DNA of 53,830 bases from positions 1 to 53,830 of the forward strand of contig DFHY01000085.1 in the NCBI GenBank assembly GCA_002371345.1. The letters are read 5' to 3'. Positions 32,186-41,260 of this stretch are shown here, piece by piece. The position numbers were made by a program, and so were the translations under genes. Origin of the DNA: Lachnospiraceae bacterium UBA3711. GTDB taxonomy: Bacteria; Bacillota; Clostridia; Lachnospirales; Lachnospiraceae. The notes under the pieces were generated by a model, which was given only the letters and a program-made list of their open reading frames with translations, was not told where the DNA came from and ran no database searches. How positions within the stretch are numbered: the stretch's first letter is position 1; every line of letters starts with the position of its first letter.

Positions 32186-32908
32186 ATGGAGTCCTACGCA
32201 CAGACAGACGTCGGATTAAAACGGAACAATAATCAGGACTTTGTCTACGCGTCCGATCACCGGATCGGACCGCTGGAGGGACTGCTGATAGTCGCGGACG
32301 GCATGGGAGGACAGGCTGCCGGCGACCTTGCTTCACGCCTGTGTGTGGAGGCGATGGTAGATACGATAGAGGGCTGTTCCGAAAAGAGCTGTGTGAAGGT
32401 CCTGTCGAAGGCGATCCGCGCCGCGAACACGGCTGTCGTCCAGAGAGCCGTTCATGATCCGGCCCTTGAGGGGATGGGTACCACTCTGGTTGCCGCGGTT
32501 CCTGACCACGGAAGTCTGTATGTGGCTAATGTCGGTGATTCGAGACTGTATATTCTGGATGACGACCGTATCGAACAGATAACGCACGACCACTCCCTTG
32601 TCGAGGAGATGGTAAGAGCAGGCAAGCTCAGGCCTGACCAGGCAAGGAACCACCCGAAGAAGAATATAATCACCCGTGCTATCGGCGAAGATGGTGACCT
32701 TCAGATAGACTTTTTTGATGTCGGCCTGAACCGGGGCGACATTGCTCTGCTGTGCTCGGACGGGCTGACGAATATGGTAGAGGATGAGCAGATATATCGT
32801 ATAGTGAGATCCAGCCAGAATCTCCCCGAGGCTGGGCGCAAGCTCATAGACGCGGCAAACTATGCCGGCGGCAAGGACAACATCTCGGTTGTCCTGGCGA
32901 AGTTCTAG
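32186..32908 (+). CDS. PP2C-family Ser/Thr protein phosphatase
   Basis: A 240-residue metal-dependent phosphatase (Stp/PrpC type). Motifs are RNNNQD, VADGMGGQAAGDLAS, GTTLVAAV, VGDSRLY, THDHS, LLCSDGLTNMV and KDNISVVL, with the Asp residues that bind two Mn/Mg ions. It should reverse phosphorylation by the PASTA kinase encoded next. The start at 32186 follows GAGGGAAG, and the frame upstream of it is rejected. Confidence 0.95.
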   Translation: MESYAQTDVGLKRNNNQDFVYASDHRIGPLEGLLIVADGMGGQAAGDLASRLCVEAMVDTIEGCSEKSCVKVLSKAIRAANTAVVQRAVHDPALEGMGTTLVAAVPDHGSLYVANVGDSRLYILDDDRIEQITHDHSLVEEMVRAGKLRPDQARNHPKKNIITRAIGEDGDLQIDFFDVGLNRGDIALLCSDGLTNMVEDEQIYRIVRSSQNLPEAGRKLIDAANYAGGKDNISVVLAKF

Positions 32909-33012
32909 GGAAACAGCTTTTTCAGTGTTTCCTCAGAGTACTCAAAGCTCTTTTTGATAAACAGTTAATTAACGGCGAAGCTGGGATCAGTGAGCCGCGA
33001 TGGAGTTGCTCT

Positions 33013-35199
33013 ATGCTGAATGCAGGCGATTTTCTTCAGAACAGATATGAGATTATCAATTGCATAGGATCCGGCGGAATGGCGGATGTATTTCGCGCGC
33101 GCGATCATAAGCTCAACCGCAATGTAGCAATCAAGGTGCTGAAGGCTGAGCTTCGAAGCGACAAGGAATTCGTTTCAAAGTTCCGTGTGGAGGCACAGGC
33201 AGCGGCAGGCCTTGCTCATCCGAACATAGTGAACGTCTATGATGTCGGAGATGAGAACGGCGTCTACTTCATAGTGATGGAGCTTGTGGAGGGCATCACT
33301 CTGAAGACATATATCATGAGCAAGGGCAAGCTGTCGGTGCGCGAGGCGACGGGTATATCCCTGCAGGTTGCATCCGGCCTTGAAGCCGCGCACAACAACG
33401 GGATCATTCACCGTGACGTAAAGCCGCAGAATATAATCATCTCAACTGACGGAACCGCTAAGGTCGCTGACTTCGGAATAGCGCGGGCGGCCAGCTCCGA
33501 CACGATCAATTCAAATGTGATGGGTTCGGTTCACTACAGTGCTCCCGAGCAGTCACGCGGAGGCTTCTCAGATGCCAAGAGCGATATATATTCACTTGGC
33601 GTCACCATGTATGAGATGATTACCGGCAGAGTTCCTTTCGACGGCGATTCAACCGTGGAGGTGGCTCTGAAGCATCTGCAGGAGGAGATAGTCTCTCCGA
33701 GGGAGTATCTGCCGGATATGCCGAGGGCAATGGAGCAGATCATACTTAAGTGCACACAGAAGAGCCCGGACAGGCGTTATCAGAGCATGTCGCTGCTGAT
33801 CCGGGACCTGAAGGAATCTCTGGTCAACCCGAATGGCGACTTTGTGAGAATCGCTTCTGAGAATCCAAAGGGCGCGACCCATATGTATTCCAGGGAGGAT
33901 CTGGAGGAGATTAACCGGCGCTCCCAGGAAGCCGAGTCATGGCCGGGGCTTTTCGACGGGTCTTATGACGGAAGAATGAATTATCCTCCTGAGGATGAGC
34001 CTCTGGATGATGATGATTATTACGGCGGATATCCGGATGAGTATGATCATGTGGATGAAGACCAGCAGGGGGCGGGAGACAGGCGCTCAGGAAAGAGAGC
34101 TGGAGGATCCAGGTCCGAGAAGATCGTGACAGTAATTTCGATCGCGGTTGCCGCGGCGATAGGCGTTCTGATTCTGTATCTTATCATTCACACATTTGAT
34201 GTATTCGGACCGGGCGAAAGCCAGAACACTACAGAGGCTTCAGGCGCCGCGGCAGGCGGTGACGCCGCGCAGACGGTTCAGGTTCCGGATCTCCTCGGAA
34301 AGACTGAGAACGAAGCGCAGGCAGCTCTCAAGGAACTTGGGCTGGGATATAAGTACCTTGGGGAGACGAGCTCGAATGAATATGCAAGCGGGCAGATCGC
34401 CGAGCAGGATACGGCTCCGGGAACGACCGTGGCAAAGAATACCAGGGTCGGATATACGCTGTCCATAGGCTCCGCTGAGGCCCTCACGGTGCCTGATCTG
34501 ACGAACAAGACGCAGACTGACGCGGAGAGAGCCATAACAAGCATGGGACTTCTGGTGTCAGTGGACAATACCCGCTACAGCGACACGGTTGAGGCAGGCC
34601 ATGTCATAACGACGAATCCCGGCGCAGGCTCCACTGTGCATGAGGGCGAGACCATTTCACTGTACATAAGCCAGGGACAGGATTTTCAATCGGTCAAGGT
34701 TCCGGAAGTTCAGGGAAAGTACAAGGATGACGCGGTCACGATGCTGACCAATTCCGGACTGTATGTCTATGTGGCGAGCCAGCCCAGCGATACGGTACCT
34801 CAGAATCTGGTTATCAGTCAGGATCCTGCCCCGGGCAGCAGTGTCAAGACAGGTTCGTCAATCACTATCACGGTTTCCACAGGACCGGAGAACGCTATTG
34901 TGCTCAATCCTGATCAGGGAGGGGATACAACGGCTCAGAATACAGGCGGCACATGGATGTGCTATGCCCAGCTTCAGGCCCCCTCCGATTTTGTTGAAGG
35001 CAGTCTTGTGCGCATCACGCTGTCCCAGAACGGGAATGAGACGACAGTGTATGAGGGCGTGGGCAGCTTCCCGTATCTTATGAATACAGAAGGCGCTCCC
35101 GGAGTGTCCACCGGTACCGCTTACGTGTATACTCTGGACGGGAACGGAAATGTCCAGTCGACGACGAGATATGACGGGATCGAGTTCTATGAGCAGTGA
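33013..35199 (+). CDS. prkC: PASTA-domain Ser/Thr protein kinase (PrkC/Stk type)
   Basis: A 728-residue membrane kinase. The kinase domain is residues 10-270, with GSGGMADVFRARD, the Lys in VAIKVL, HRDVKPQN, DFGIARA and SAPEQS. An acidic juxtamembrane region leads to one helix (about 375-400, VISIAVAAAIGVLILYLII). Three PASTA domains follow (starting at VQVPDLLGK, LTVPDLTNK and VKVPEVQGK), then about 95 residues of C-terminal domain that is not PASTA. PASTA domains sense muropeptides or lipid II. It pairs with the phosphatase upstream. Confidence 0.97.
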   Translation: MLNAGDFLQNRYEIINCIGSGGMADVFRARDHKLNRNVAIKVLKAELRSDKEFVSKFRVEAQAAAGLAHPNIVNVYDVGDENGVYFIVMELVEGITLKTYIMSKGKLSVREATGISLQVASGLEAAHNNGIIHRDVKPQNIIISTDGTAKVADFGIARAASSDTINSNVMGSVHYSAPEQSRGGFSDAKSDIYSLGVTMYEMITGRVPFDGDSTVEVALKHLQEEIVSPREYLPDMPRAMEQIILKCTQKSPDRRYQSMSLLIRDLKESLVNPNGDFVRIASENPKGATHMYSREDLEEINRRSQEAESWPGLFDGSYDGRMNYPPEDEPLDDDDYYGGYPDEYDHVDEDQQGAGDRRSGKRAGGSRSEKIVTVISIAVAAAIGVLILYLIIHTFDVFGPGESQNTTEASGAAAGGDAAQTVQVPDLLGKTENEAQAALKELGLGYKYLGETSSNEYASGQIAEQDTAPGTTVAKNTRVGYTLSIGSAEALTVPDLTNKTQTDAERAITSMGLLVSVDNTRYSDTVEAGHVITTNPGAGSTVHEGETISLYISQGQDFQSVKVPEVQGKYKDDAVTMLTNSGLYVYVASQPSDTVPQNLVISQDPAPGSSVKTGSSITITVSTGPENAIVLNPDQGGDTTAQNTGGTWMCYAQLQAPSDFVEGSLVRITLSQNGNETTVYEGVGSFPYLMNTEGAPGVSTGTAYVYTLDGNGNVQSTTRYDGIEFYEQ

Positions 35200-36082
35200 C
35201 AGGACCGGAAAGATCATCCGCTGCGTCGGAGGCTTCTATTTCGTCTGGTGTTATGAGGACGAGAATATATACCAGTGCCGGGCGCGCGGGGTATTCCGCA
35301 AGGACCGTTTCAAGCCTGTGGCGGGGGACGACTGCACCTTCCGCCTCACCAGGGCTCAGGATGTGGAAGGGTATGTGGAGACAATCGCTGCCAGGAAGAA
35401 TCTGCTGATCCGGCCGCCTGTAGCGAATGTCGATCAGGCGCTTGTACTGTTTGCTTTCGCGAGCCCCGACCCGAACTATTCTCTGCTCGACCGGTTCCTT
35501 ATCGAGATGAAACGCCAGAGGATTCCGGCGGTGATCTGTTTCAATAAGAGTGATCTGGCCGGAGAGGACGGCCATACGAAGCTGCTTGAGGCGTACAGGG
35601 GCAGCGGATACCGCACCATGGCGGTGAGTGTCATCAGGAAGGAAGGCCTTGAGGATATCCGCGAGCTGATGCAGGGGAAGACGACGGTGCTTGCGGGGCC
35701 CAGCGGAGTAGGGAAGAGCTCCCTGACCAACTATCTGTGCCCTGAGGCCGGGATGGAGGTCGGAGCTGTCTCCAGGCGCACAGAGCGCGGCAGGCAGACG
35801 ACGAGGCATGCGGAACTCATATCCGCGGGGAACCATACATTCTTCTTCGATACGCCCGGATTCTCAAGCCTGGAGCTTAACGGGATTGCGAGAGAAGAGG
35901 TTAAGTCATTCTTTCCGGAGTTCGAGCCTTACGAGCCGTCGTGCCGTTTTCAGGGCTGCATGCATATCCATGAGCCTGACTGCGGCGTCAAGCATGCTCT
36001 TGAGGACGGACTGATCAGCAGCGAACGATATCACAGCTATGTGCAGCTGGTTGAGGAAATATCTGCTCAGCGCAGATATTGA
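35189..36082 (+). CDS. rsgA: Small ribosomal subunit biogenesis GTPase RsgA
   Basis: A 297-residue circularly permuted GTPase. An OB fold (residues 1-70) is followed by G4 FNKSDLA, G1 GPSGVGKSSLTN and G3 DTPGFSS, in that permuted order. The zinc knuckle is C-x5-C-x-H-x5-C (CRFQGCMHIHEPDC). It helps 30S subunit maturation. It overlaps the kinase gene by 11 bases, which sets the start. Confidence 0.96.
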   Translation: MSSDRTGKIIRCVGGFYFVWCYEDENIYQCRARGVFRKDRFKPVAGDDCTFRLTRAQDVEGYVETIAARKNLLIRPPVANVDQALVLFAFASPDPNYSLLDRFLIEMKRQRIPAVICFNKSDLAGEDGHTKLLEAYRGSGYRTMAVSVIRKEGLEDIRELMQGKTTVLAGPSGVGKSSLTNYLCPEAGMEVGAVSRRTERGRQTTRHAELISAGNHTFFFDTPGFSSLELNGIAREEVKSFFPEFEPYEPSCRFQGCMHIHEPDCGVKHALEDGLISSERYHSYVQLVEEISAQRRY

Positions 36083-36101
36083 AAAGTACGGAGGTGTGTC
36101 T

Positions 36102-36782
36102 ATGGAATACAATCTGGCCCCGTCAATTCTGTCCGCTGATTTTACTCACCTTGGAGACGATATCCTGGCGGTGAAAAACTGCGGAGCGAGGATTCTTCAC
36201 TTCGACGTCATGGACGGATGGTTTGTTCCGAGCATATCATTCGGCATTCCGGTATTAAACTCGATCCGCCCGCTGACGGATATGTTCTATGACGTACATC
36301 TGATGGTGCAGGACGCGGAGAGATATATTGACGATTTCGCGGACGCCGGCGCTGACGGCATCACAGTTCACGCGGAGGCGTGCACACATCTGGACCGGGT
36401 TCTTGATGAGATTCACGCAAAGGGATTAAAGAGCGGAGTAGCCCTCAACCCCGCGACGAGCCTGAGTGTTCTGGACTACGTCTATGAGAAGACAGACATG
36501 ATCCTTCTTATGACTGTCAATCCCGGATTCGGAGGCCAGAAGCTGGTTCCGGCGGTGCTGGATAAGATATCGAAGCTGCGGGCGATATTGAACGAAAGAG
36601 GACTTTCCACTCCGATTGAGGTTGACGGCGGCATCCACAATGAGACGATTGACAGCGTGATACAGGCCGGGGCGAATGTGATCGTGGCGGGATCAGCGGT
36701 ATTTAAGGGCGATATCGCGTCGAATTACCGCGCGCTTACGGCGCATTTTCCTGAGGCGGCAGAGGACGGGGAACATGAATGA
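36102..36782 (+). CDS. rpe: Ribulose-phosphate 3-epimerase
   Basis: A 226-residue TIM-barrel enzyme of the pentose phosphate pathway. Signatures are LAPSILSADFTHLGDD, HFDVMDGWFVPSISFG, VHLMV, MTVNPGFGGQK and EVDGGIHNET. GGAGG lies seven bases before ATG 36102. Its end overlaps the next gene by eight bases. Confidence 0.97.
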   Translation: MEYNLAPSILSADFTHLGDDILAVKNCGARILHFDVMDGWFVPSISFGIPVLNSIRPLTDMFYDVHLMVQDAERYIDDFADAGADGITVHAEACTHLDRVLDEIHAKGLKSGVALNPATSLSVLDYVYEKTDMILLMTVNPGFGGQKLVPAVLDKISKLRAILNERGLSTPIEVDGGIHNETIDSVIQAGANVIVAGSAVFKGDIASNYRALTAHFPEAAEDGEHE

Positions 36783-37452
36783 TTATGCGATTGTTATAGC
36801 GGGGGGCAGGATCTACGATGATTTTGCCCTCCGATTTCTGCGTCCATATGTGGGGAAGACGGATCGTCCGATGATCATTGCGGCGGACCGCGGGCTGGTA
36901 TTTCTGGAGAGAAACGGTATCGTGCCTGACGTGGTTGTGGGAGATTTTGACTCTGTTCCGGATGGTTATGAGGAGCAGTATCTGCGCAGCCATCCGCATG
37001 TTGAGATGCATCGGTATCAGTGGGAGAAGGACTATACCGACACAGAGATTGCCGCGCGCAGGGCTATGGATCACGGGTGCAAAATCATTGACTTCATCGG
37101 CACCACCGGAACCAGATTCGATCATATGCTGGGCAGCGTGCAGCTGCTTGCGATGCTGATCGAGAGAGGCGTTGTCGGACGGATCATTGATCCTTATAAC
37201 CGTATCACGATGCACGAGCAGAGCTTCAGGATATGGAAGAAAAGCCAGTGGGGCAAATATGTCTCGCTGTTTTCGTGGGGCGGAGATGTGAGGGGAGTGA
37301 CACTCACGGGCTTTCATTTTCCGATGGAGAACGGGCACATCACATCCGCCCAGACGCTGACGGTATCCAATCAGATCGAGGAGGACTGCGCGGAGGTCAG
37401 ATTCGACAGAGGCATGCTGCTTCTGGTGGAATCAAGGGACAAGGCACTGTAA
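36775..37452 (+). CDS. thiN: Thiamine pyrophosphokinase
   Basis: A 225-residue enzyme making thiamine diphosphate from thiamine and ATP. IAADRGL, VVGDFDS, EKDYTDTEIA and the C-terminal GTTGTRFDHMLGSVQLL block are characteristic. It ends the long rpe-containing cluster. The overlap with rpe suggests coupled translation. Confidence 0.94.
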   Translation: MNDYAIVIAGGRIYDDFALRFLRPYVGKTDRPMIIAADRGLVFLERNGIVPDVVVGDFDSVPDGYEEQYLRSHPHVEMHRYQWEKDYTDTEIAARRAMDHGCKIIDFIGTTGTRFDHMLGSVQLLAMLIERGVVGRIIDPYNRITMHEQSFRIWKKSQWGKYVSLFSWGGDVRGVTLTGFHFPMENGHITSAQTLTVSNQIEEDCAEVRFDRGMLLLVESRDKAL

Positions 37453-37486
37453 TCATCACATCATCAGATTAAGACAGGAGGGCAGC

Positions 37487-38662
37487 ATGGATTACGCGAA
37501 AGAATCGCTTGAGCTTCACAGAAAATGGAGAGGAAAGATCAGAGTGGAATCTGCCGTACCGGTAGAATCGTCAGAGGATCTGTCTCTTGCATATACTCCC
37601 GGAGTTGCACAGCCGTGCCTCGAGATTCAGAAGGATATCCTTCAGAGCTATGAACTGACAAGACGGCACAACCTGTGCGCGGTCATCACTGACGGAAGCG
37701 CTGTTCTCGGGCTGGGAGACATAGGGCCGGAGGCCGGCATGCCCGTCATGGAGGGAAAATGCGTCCTGTTCAAGAAGTTTGGTGATGTCGACGCGTTTCC
37801 GTTGTGCGTCAAATCGAAAGATGTCGATGAATTTGTTAACGCGGTCGCTTTGATAAGCGGATCGTTCGGTGGCATCAATCTGGAGGATATATCAGCGCCG
37901 CGATGCTTTGAGATCGAGAGGAAGCTGAAGGAGAAGACAGACATTCCGATCTTCCACGACGACCAGCACGGGACTGCCATTATAACTCTGGCGGGTCTGA
38001 TGAACGCTCTGAAGCTTACAGGGAAGAAGCTGGGAGAGGTGAAAATCGTCACAAGCGGGGCGGGCGCCGCCGCGGTTGCCATTGTGAAGCTCCTTCTTAA
38101 CGCCGGCGCGAAGAACATCATCATGTGTGACCGGGCAGGAGCGATCAGGCAGGGAAGGGAAGGCCTGAACTGGATCAAGGAGGAGATGGCACAGGTCACA
38201 AACCTTGAGAACAGGCAGGGAAGCCTTGAGGACATGCTGAAGGGCGCGGACGTATTTATCGGAGTATCGGCGCCGGGCCTTGTGACGCGGCAGATGGTAA
38301 GCACCATGAACAAGGACGGCATCATCTTCGCGTGCGCGAACCCGACTCCCGAGATATTCCCGGAAGAGGCCAAGGCGGGAGGCGCACGGATCGTGGCTAC
38401 GGGGCGCAGTGATTTTCCGAACCAGGTGAACAACGTCCTGGCATTTCCCGGGATCTTCCGCGGAACATTTGATGTGCGTGCCAGCGACATCAATGAGGAG
38501 ATGAAGGTCGCGGCAGCTTACGCTATCGCCGGCCTTGTCTCGGATGATGAGCTGAACGAGGACTATATACTTCCGAAGGCATTTGACCCGAGAGTGGGCA
38601 GTACAGTAGCGGAAGCCGTGGCGAAGGCTGCCGTTGACAGCGGGGTCGCGCGGCTGCGCTGA
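37487..38662 (+). CDS. NAD(P)-dependent malic enzyme
   Basis: A 391-residue malate dehydrogenase (decarboxylating), short bacterial form. Motifs are the Tyr in LAYTPGVAQPC, the Lys in FPLCVKSKD, GINLEDISAPRCFEIE, FHDDQHGTA, the nucleotide loop SGAGAAAVAI, and FACANPTPEI. It converts malate to pyruvate, CO2 and NAD(P)H. Cofactor choice is not decidable by eye. GGAGG precedes the ATG. Confidence 0.94.
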   Translation: MDYAKESLELHRKWRGKIRVESAVPVESSEDLSLAYTPGVAQPCLEIQKDILQSYELTRRHNLCAVITDGSAVLGLGDIGPEAGMPVMEGKCVLFKKFGDVDAFPLCVKSKDVDEFVNAVALISGSFGGINLEDISAPRCFEIERKLKEKTDIPIFHDDQHGTAIITLAGLMNALKLTGKKLGEVKIVTSGAGAAAVAIVKLLLNAGAKNIIMCDRAGAIRQGREGLNWIKEEMAQVTNLENRQGSLEDMLKGADVFIGVSAPGLVTRQMVSTMNKDGIIFACANPTPEIFPEEAKAGGARIVATGRSDFPNQVNNVLAFPGIFRGTFDVRASDINEEMKVAAAYAIAGLVSDDELNEDYILPKAFDPRVGSTVAEAVAKAAVDSGVARLR

Positions 38663-38710
38663 CGACTGAGCTGCGAGGCTTCGATGACGGCGAATCCGTG
38701 CGCAGCAAAC

Positions 38711-38745
38711 GACAAAGTAAAGAAATCTTTGTCATTTGCTATAAT
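38711..38745 (+). promoter_or_regulatory. Extended -10 promoter with overlapping inverted repeat
   Basis: TGC-TATAAT (38737-38745) is an extended -10. GACAAAG (38711-38717) and CTTTGTC (38727-38733) form an inverted repeat over the -35 position, a plausible operator. It would drive the small gene at 38838. Confidence 0.5.
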
Positions 38746-38837
38746 CATTTCCGCAGGCACATTTTTCATAAGACGGTACACGGTCTAAGTAAGATATTGT
38801 TCAGACCGGCAGGATCAGAGTTCAGGGGGGATGGCAG

Positions 38838-39062
38838 ATGGGGCTTCTATCAAGAAAAAACAGACAGGAGCGTGTACCTGAATATGACAGGGAGAAGGAG
38901 GCTCCCGTGGTTCGCTGCAGCATATGTACCGGAGAGATGGTCGCGGGTTTCAAGGATACCGGGACGGGTCATTTCCGGGAGTTCGGACTGATCAGGAGTC
39001 AGGAAGAGCTGGAGGTATTCAGGAAATCATGCGGCGTTTCGTCCGTGCCGAAGGAATACTGA
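38838..39062 (+). CDS. Small conserved CSIC-motif protein of unknown function
   Basis: A 74-residue basic and acidic protein, MGLLSRKNRQERVPEYDREK at the start, then CSICTGEMVAGFKDTGTGHFREF and a C-terminal helix (RSQEELEVFRKSCGV). The C-x2-C pair and a third Cys might bind metal. I recall similar short proteins in Lachnospiraceae, often misannotated as aspartate dehydrogenase. A strong GGGGGG ribosome site lies seven bases upstream. Function unknown. Confidence 0.7.
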   Translation: MGLLSRKNRQERVPEYDREKEAPVVRCSICTGEMVAGFKDTGTGHFREFGLIRSQEELEVFRKSCGVSSVPKEY

Positions 39063-39207
39063 CGGCTGCCAGGGCGCCCTGTTCAGTTCAGCCGGAGGAT
39101 CCTCTGCCTCTTAAGAATGCATAGCTGCCGTCGGCAAACCTGAACATTTCGGAGAAACGGCCGCGCGATATGAAGCTGCATGCATCTGTATGACATTAGG
39201 TAAAAGT

Positions 39208-39248
39208 ACTTGATTTGTATAGTCAAGTTAACACTTTTTGGATATAAT
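39208..39248 (+). promoter_or_regulatory. xylA promoter with operator-like inverted repeat
   Basis: TATAAT is at 39243-39248. The -35 position (TAGTCA, 39220-39225) falls inside the inverted repeat ACTTGA-N9-TCAAGT (39208-39228), as expected for repressor control of a sugar gene. The rest of the 39063-39370 gap shows one more hairpin (39268-39318). Confidence 0.5.
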
Positions 39249-39267
39249 GTGTAGTGGATGATGCTGA

Positions 39268-39318
39268 CCGGCCATTGCTGAGCGGCAAGCCTGTCATCGC
39301 TGAACCGCGAATGGCCGG
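39268..39318 (+). repeat. Hairpin in the xylA leader
   Basis: CCGGCCATT at 39268-39276 is perfectly complementary to 39310-39318. It lies in the predicted untranslated leader, about 50 bases before the start codon, and may stabilise the message. Confidence 0.5.
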
Positions 39319-39370
39319 AGCAGGAGAACTGTGAGGGAGAAGAGACATTAGTACCGATAAGGAGGAGAAT

Positions 39371-40699
39371 ATGAAAGAGTTTTTTCCGGATATACCGAAG
39401 ATTGAGTATGAGGGCAGGGACAGTGTGAATCCCCTTGCGTTCAAGTATTATGATCCCAAGAGGAAGATCCTCGGCAAGACCATGGAGGAGCATCTTCCGT
39501 TTGCCATGGCGTGGTGGCACAACCTGTGCGCGAATGGAGTTGACATGTTCGGATCGGGAACGATCGACAAGTCCTTCGGCGTGGAACCGAGAACGATGGA
39601 ACACGCGAAAGCCAAGGTGGATGCCGGCATTGAGTTCATGAAAAAGCTCGGCATCAAGTACTACTGCTTCCACGATGTCGACATAGTTCCGGAGGATACT
39701 TCCGACATCAACATTACGAACCTTCGTCTGGATGAGATTACTGACTATATTCTGGAGAGAACGGAAGGAACAGGCATCAGCTGCCTGTGGACAACCTGCA
39801 ACCTGTTCGGCAATCCGCGCTACATGAACGGAGCGGCCAGCAGCAATTCCGCCGATGTGTTCTGCTTCGCGGCGGCGCAGGTCAAGAAGGGCCTGGAGAT
39901 GGCTGTCAAGCTCGGAGCGAAGGGCTATGTGTTCTGGGGCGGCCGCGAGGGCTATGAGACCCTTCTCAATACCGACATGAAGCTTGAGGAGGAGAATATA
40001 GCGACGCTGTTCAGGATGGCGAGAGATTATGGCCGCGAGATAGGCTTCGCGGGTGACTTCTATATTGAGCCGAAGGCGAAGGAGCCGATGAAGCATCAGT
40101 ATGACTTCGATGCGGCGACAGCCATAGGATTCCTGAGAAAGTACGGGCTGGACACTGAGTTCAGGATGAATATTGAGGCGAATCACGCTACTCTCGCGGG
40201 ACATACCTTCCAGCATGAGCTCCGGGTCTGCGCTGTCAACAACATGATCGGTTCGGTTGACGCCAACCAGGGCGATACGCTGCTTGGCTGGGATACCGAC
40301 ATGTTCCCGTCTAACGTGTATGACACAACCATGGCTATGTATGAGATCCTGAAGGCCGGAGGCATCAGGGGAGGCTTCAACTTCGATTCCAAGTGCCGCC
40401 GCCCGAGCAATACCTTTGAGGATATGTTCCATGGCTATATCGTAGGCATGGATACATTCGCGCTTGGACTTATCAAGGCTGCGGAGCTCATTGAAGACGG
40501 ACGTATCGACAGATTTATCAAGAAGCGCTATGAGAGCTTCGAGAGCGGCATCGGCCAGAAGATCCGCGAAGGCTCGGCGACACTCGAGGAGTGCGCGGAG
40601 TATGCCGCGAAGATTAAGAAGCCGGCGAGCCCTGGATCGGGAAGACAGGAATATCTCGAGGGAATAGTGAACAGTGTCCTGTTCAGCTCGAACAGCTGA
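39371..40699 (+). CDS. xylA: Xylose isomerase
   Basis: A 442-residue TIM-barrel isomerase of the longer class II type. Catalytic parts are YYCFHDVDIVPE (His and Asp), VFWGGREGYETLL, FYIEPKAKEPMKHQYDFD and the metal-binding region NIEANHATLAGHTFQHEL through DANQGD. It interconverts xylose and xylulose. The start follows AAGGAGGAG. No xylulokinase or xylose transporter lies in this window, so it may be an isolated gene under its own promoter and terminator. Confidence 0.97.
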   Translation: MKEFFPDIPKIEYEGRDSVNPLAFKYYDPKRKILGKTMEEHLPFAMAWWHNLCANGVDMFGSGTIDKSFGVEPRTMEHAKAKVDAGIEFMKKLGIKYYCFHDVDIVPEDTSDINITNLRLDEITDYILERTEGTGISCLWTTCNLFGNPRYMNGAASSNSADVFCFAAAQVKKGLEMAVKLGAKGYVFWGGREGYETLLNTDMKLEEENIATLFRMARDYGREIGFAGDFYIEPKAKEPMKHQYDFDAATAIGFLRKYGLDTEFRMNIEANHATLAGHTFQHELRVCAVNNMIGSVDANQGDTLLGWDTDMFPSNVYDTTMAMYEILKAGGIRGGFNFDSKCRRPSNTFEDMFHGYIVGMDTFALGLIKAAELIEDGRIDRFIKKRYESFESGIGQKIREGSATLEECAEYAAKIKKPASPGSGRQEYLEGIVNSVLFSSNS

Positions 40700-40789
40700 G
40701 AACGTTGATAAAAAGGATTATTTTACCCCAATATCGTGAGTTATATACAAGGCAGGAGTCCCGAAGAAGAGGACGGTTCTGCCGACGAG

Positions 40790-40840
40790 AAAGCAGAGCC
40801 CGTTCGCTGCAGGCTGTTTTGGCGGCGGGCTCTGCTTTTT
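40790..40840 (+). terminator. Rho-independent terminator after xylA
   Basis: A 13-base perfect stem, AAAGCAGAGCCCG (40790-40802) and CGGGCTCTGCTTT (40826-40838), runs into a T-tract. The GCAGAGCCCG motif recurs at 40846-40855. Confidence 0.88.
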
Positions 40841-40888
40841 GCAGGGCAGAGCCCGTCTGCTAAGCTGTGTTGTTATGGAGGCTTCAGT

Positions 40889-41200
40889 ATGTTCAGGAAA
40901 ATGAGAAGGATAAAGCAGCAGATCTCCCGGGACGAGGTCATGCCGAAGGAGAGAACGACAAAGTTCTGCTCTGTGATTGCGTTCGGAAGAGCCAGGATAC
41001 TCACCGGGGATGACGAACTCAGGAGGGCGGCGAATGCTGTCGGGGCGAAGTACTCGAAGGGATTCGAGGATCTGTACATGCAGGAGACAGAGGAAACGAT
41101 ACGCGCAGGCAGACTGTGCTGCGTGGAGATTGCCATAGACCACATGACCGGCAAGATCGGCAGGGAGATACTGCTTGAGAGGCAGCGCGGGAAGGGATGA
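40889..41200 (+). CDS. Shortened FMN-binding split-barrel (PNPOx-like) protein
   Basis: A 103-residue product. Its start (MFRKMRRIKQQISRDEVMP) resembles the first residues of pyridoxamine 5'-phosphate oxidase-like proteins and its remainder (TTKFCSVIAFGRARIL, then a C-terminal ITGK-like IDHMTGKIGRE) resembles their second half. The roughly 50-60 residues between, which form most of the FMN-binding barrel, are missing without any frameshift. I therefore think it is an in-frame internal deletion and probably not an active flavoprotein. It starts after the xylA terminator. The ribosome site is GGAGGCTTC 5-10 bases upstream. Confidence 0.6.
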   Translation: MFRKMRRIKQQISRDEVMPKERTTKFCSVIAFGRARILTGDDELRRAANAVGAKYSKGFEDLYMQETEETIRAGRLCCVEIAIDHMTGKIGREILLERQRGKG

Positions 41201-41231
41201 GTCCCCGCAGTCCAATTATTTCGGCTTAGCC

Positions 41232-41260
41232 TTGTGAAACAAAAACCTGCTTGCTATAAT
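41232..41260 (+). promoter_or_regulatory. Promoter of ychF
   Basis: TTGTGA (41232-41237), 17 bases, TATAAT (41255-41260), preceded by TGC (extended -10). The -10 box sits in the loop of the terminator-like hairpin listed next. Confidence 0.7.

Noticed and set aside
32909..33012. Terminator between the phosphatase and PASTA kinase genes
   Set aside because: GGGAAACA and TGTTTCC can pair at 32908-32932, but no T-run follows directly, and the two genes usually belong to one operon.
37648..38493. Minus-strand frame opposite malic enzyme
   Set aside because: Antisense shadow of a conserved enzyme; product rich in Ser, Thr, Pro and Arg without domain features.
39083..40432. Long minus-strand frame of 449 codons opposite xylA
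   Set aside because: It lies wholly antisense to a strongly recognised xylose isomerase and its product has no recognisable family pattern; it is a coding shadow.
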